64,000 nt of DNA from Streptococcus pseudopneumoniae (GTDB lineage: Bacteria; Bacillota; Bacilli; Lactobacillales; Streptococcaceae): contig NZ_JUUZ01000027.1 in NCBI RefSeq assembly GCF_001074155.1, positions 1 to 64,000 of the forward strand. Direction: 5' to 3'. Under the pieces are notes generated by a model, which saw only the letters and a list, made by a program, of their open reading frames with translations, searched no databases and was not told the DNA's origin. How positions within the stretch are numbered: position 1 is the stretch's first letter; each line of letters begins with the position of its first letter. This document shows positions 63,252-64,000 of this stretch, piece by piece. The translations under genes and the position numbers were made by a program.

Positions 63252-64000
63252 TTGTTGGTTTCTATACAAGATTTAAGAAGTATTCAAGAACGATGTGATG
63301 TAGGAGAATTAGTACAGCGGTTAGATGTCAGTATTGATAGATTAACGGTTATCTGGGATACAGACATTGGTTCCCTAAGACGAATTTTCAAAAATCTGAA
63401 ACAGGCAATAAGTACAAGAGTTGATTCATTTGAAATACATGATAACGTACGAGATGATGTCTTTACTTTAGTTAAAGTTTTTAATGAGTATGATTCAATC
63501 AATATTATATTTTTCCAATTATCCACTTATGGAAATGAACAATTGATTCGAATTGATTTTAATCCTAATACTTTAAAAGAATTTGGTGGAATGAAAGTAT
63601 GGAGGCAATTAATGTACTTTGCTAGATTGAATTCATTGACGGTACGCTTGTCTCGTTTTGATTTGGCATTTGACATTTTCAACAGGCCTGAAATCGTTAA
63701 TTTGCAACATATTAAAGGTGGTGTTACCCATAAGGCCTTCTATGGTAGAGGGGGTGAATTAGAGACGAAATATTGGGGTTCTAGCGGTAGTAATGTACAA
63801 GTTAGGTTATATGATAAGAATAAAGAAATCATTGCTCACAAGCGCGAAGAGAAGCTAGATTTGGCTGTAAATCCGTTTTGGTGGAGACTAGAGTTCCAAC
63901 TCAGAACCAAAGCGATTGGTGAGGAGATGGTCCAAGATGTTATGAATCGTCTTGATAATTTCGGATTTTATAAGCTAGAACATATTCGAGTGGAGCAAAG
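63252..64000 (+). CDS. Rep_trans/MobT-type initiator or relaxase, 5' part
   Basis: An open frame of about 249 codons that continues past the window. It starts with TTG (63252), 7 nt after GAAAGGGGG. Recognisable segments: TVRLSRFDLAFDIFNRPEIV (R-x-D-x-AFD pattern), GGVTHKAFYGRGGELETKYW, VQVRLYDKNKEIIAHKREE and NPFWWRLEFQLRTKAIGEEM. These fit the replication initiation factor (Rep_trans) family that includes plasmid Rep proteins and MobT relaxases such as Orf20 of Tn916. With the XRE repressor and hairpins it indicates an integrated mobilizable element or ICE. Which of the two roles applies cannot be decided without the rest. Confidence 0.75.
   Translation, partial: MLVSIQDLRSIQERCDVGELVQRLDVSIDRLTVIWDTDIGSLRRIFKNLKQAISTRVDSFEIHDNVRDDVFTLVKVFNEYDSINIIFFQLSTYGNEQLIRIDFNPNTLKEFGGMKVWRQLMYFARLNSLTVRLSRFDLAFDIFNRPEIVNLQHIKGGVTHKAFYGRGGELETKYWGSSGSNVQVRLYDKNKEIIAHKREEKLDLAVNPFWWRLEFQLRTKAIGEEMVQDVMNRLDNFGFYKLEHIRVEQ

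Overview
The window looks like a chromosomal segment of a Streptococcus of the mitis group (S. mitis / S. oralis / S. pneumoniae relatives). The base composition is low-GC, and there is a Gram-positive PolC. The syntenic blocks argS-argR-mutS and rpsL-rpsG-fusA-polC-pepS, manLMN, tgt, queA, an HK07/RR07-like sensor pair and lipoproteins with streptococcal lipoboxes all fit. The species call is inference; no rRNA or tRNA gene was seen.

Layout. 1-1.6 kb: remnants (a broken gltD-like gene, a BspA-like lipoprotein, a second lipoprotein start cut by the end of an IS3-family element). 1.6-5.9 kb (minus strand): mannose/glucose PTS manLMN, with a nonsense codon in manM, and adhP. 6.2-19.5 kb: core genes (glutamate-cysteine ligase-like protein, thrC, MATE pump, HAD phosphatase, a LysM wall protein with nineteen 39-bp repeats, a MarR/DUF1304 pair, DUF975, tgt, an OatA-like O-acetyltransferase, a SufT-like protein). 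19.5-28 kb: ilvD, rpmF-rpmG, two tandem paralogous 49/50-aa membrane peptides, a yesL-histidine kinase-response regulator operon, nrdI. 28-33.5 kb: argS, argR-mutS and a LytTR/DUF3021 regulatory pair. 34-42 kb: rpsL, rpsG, fusA, polC with structured non-coding RNA. 42.1-46.8 kb: a four-gene accessory operon (truncated DnaA-like ATPase, WYL regulator, DUF262 protein, DUF262-DUF1524 protein) between polC and pepS; this is the best candidate for an uncharacterised defence system. 46.9-51.3 kb: pepS, a small membrane protein, a LysR regulator, queA, a lipoprotein. 51.4-55.7 kb: a membrane protein, a truncated ORF and an Rrf2-controlled oxidoreductase/hydrolase cluster.

55.7 kb to the end is accessory DNA: a SAP-domain protein, a 44-aa ORF, and a lantibiotic locus in which regulators and LanFEG immunity transporter survive but the precursor core, modification enzyme and most of the exporter are gone. 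An XRE repressor follows, then a hairpin-rich origin-like region and the start of a Rep_trans/MobT-type initiator or relaxase that runs off the window.

How parts work together: manLMN and adhP serve sugar uptake and fermentation, with cre-like and Rex-like sites in their promoters. The oxidoreductase cluster has two related palindromic sites that probably bind its Rrf2 regulator. The marR promoter carries two 12-bp palindromes, and the LytTR pair carries direct repeats two helical turns apart. The lantibiotic remnant resembles an immunity-only locus that senses and resists peptides made by neighbours.
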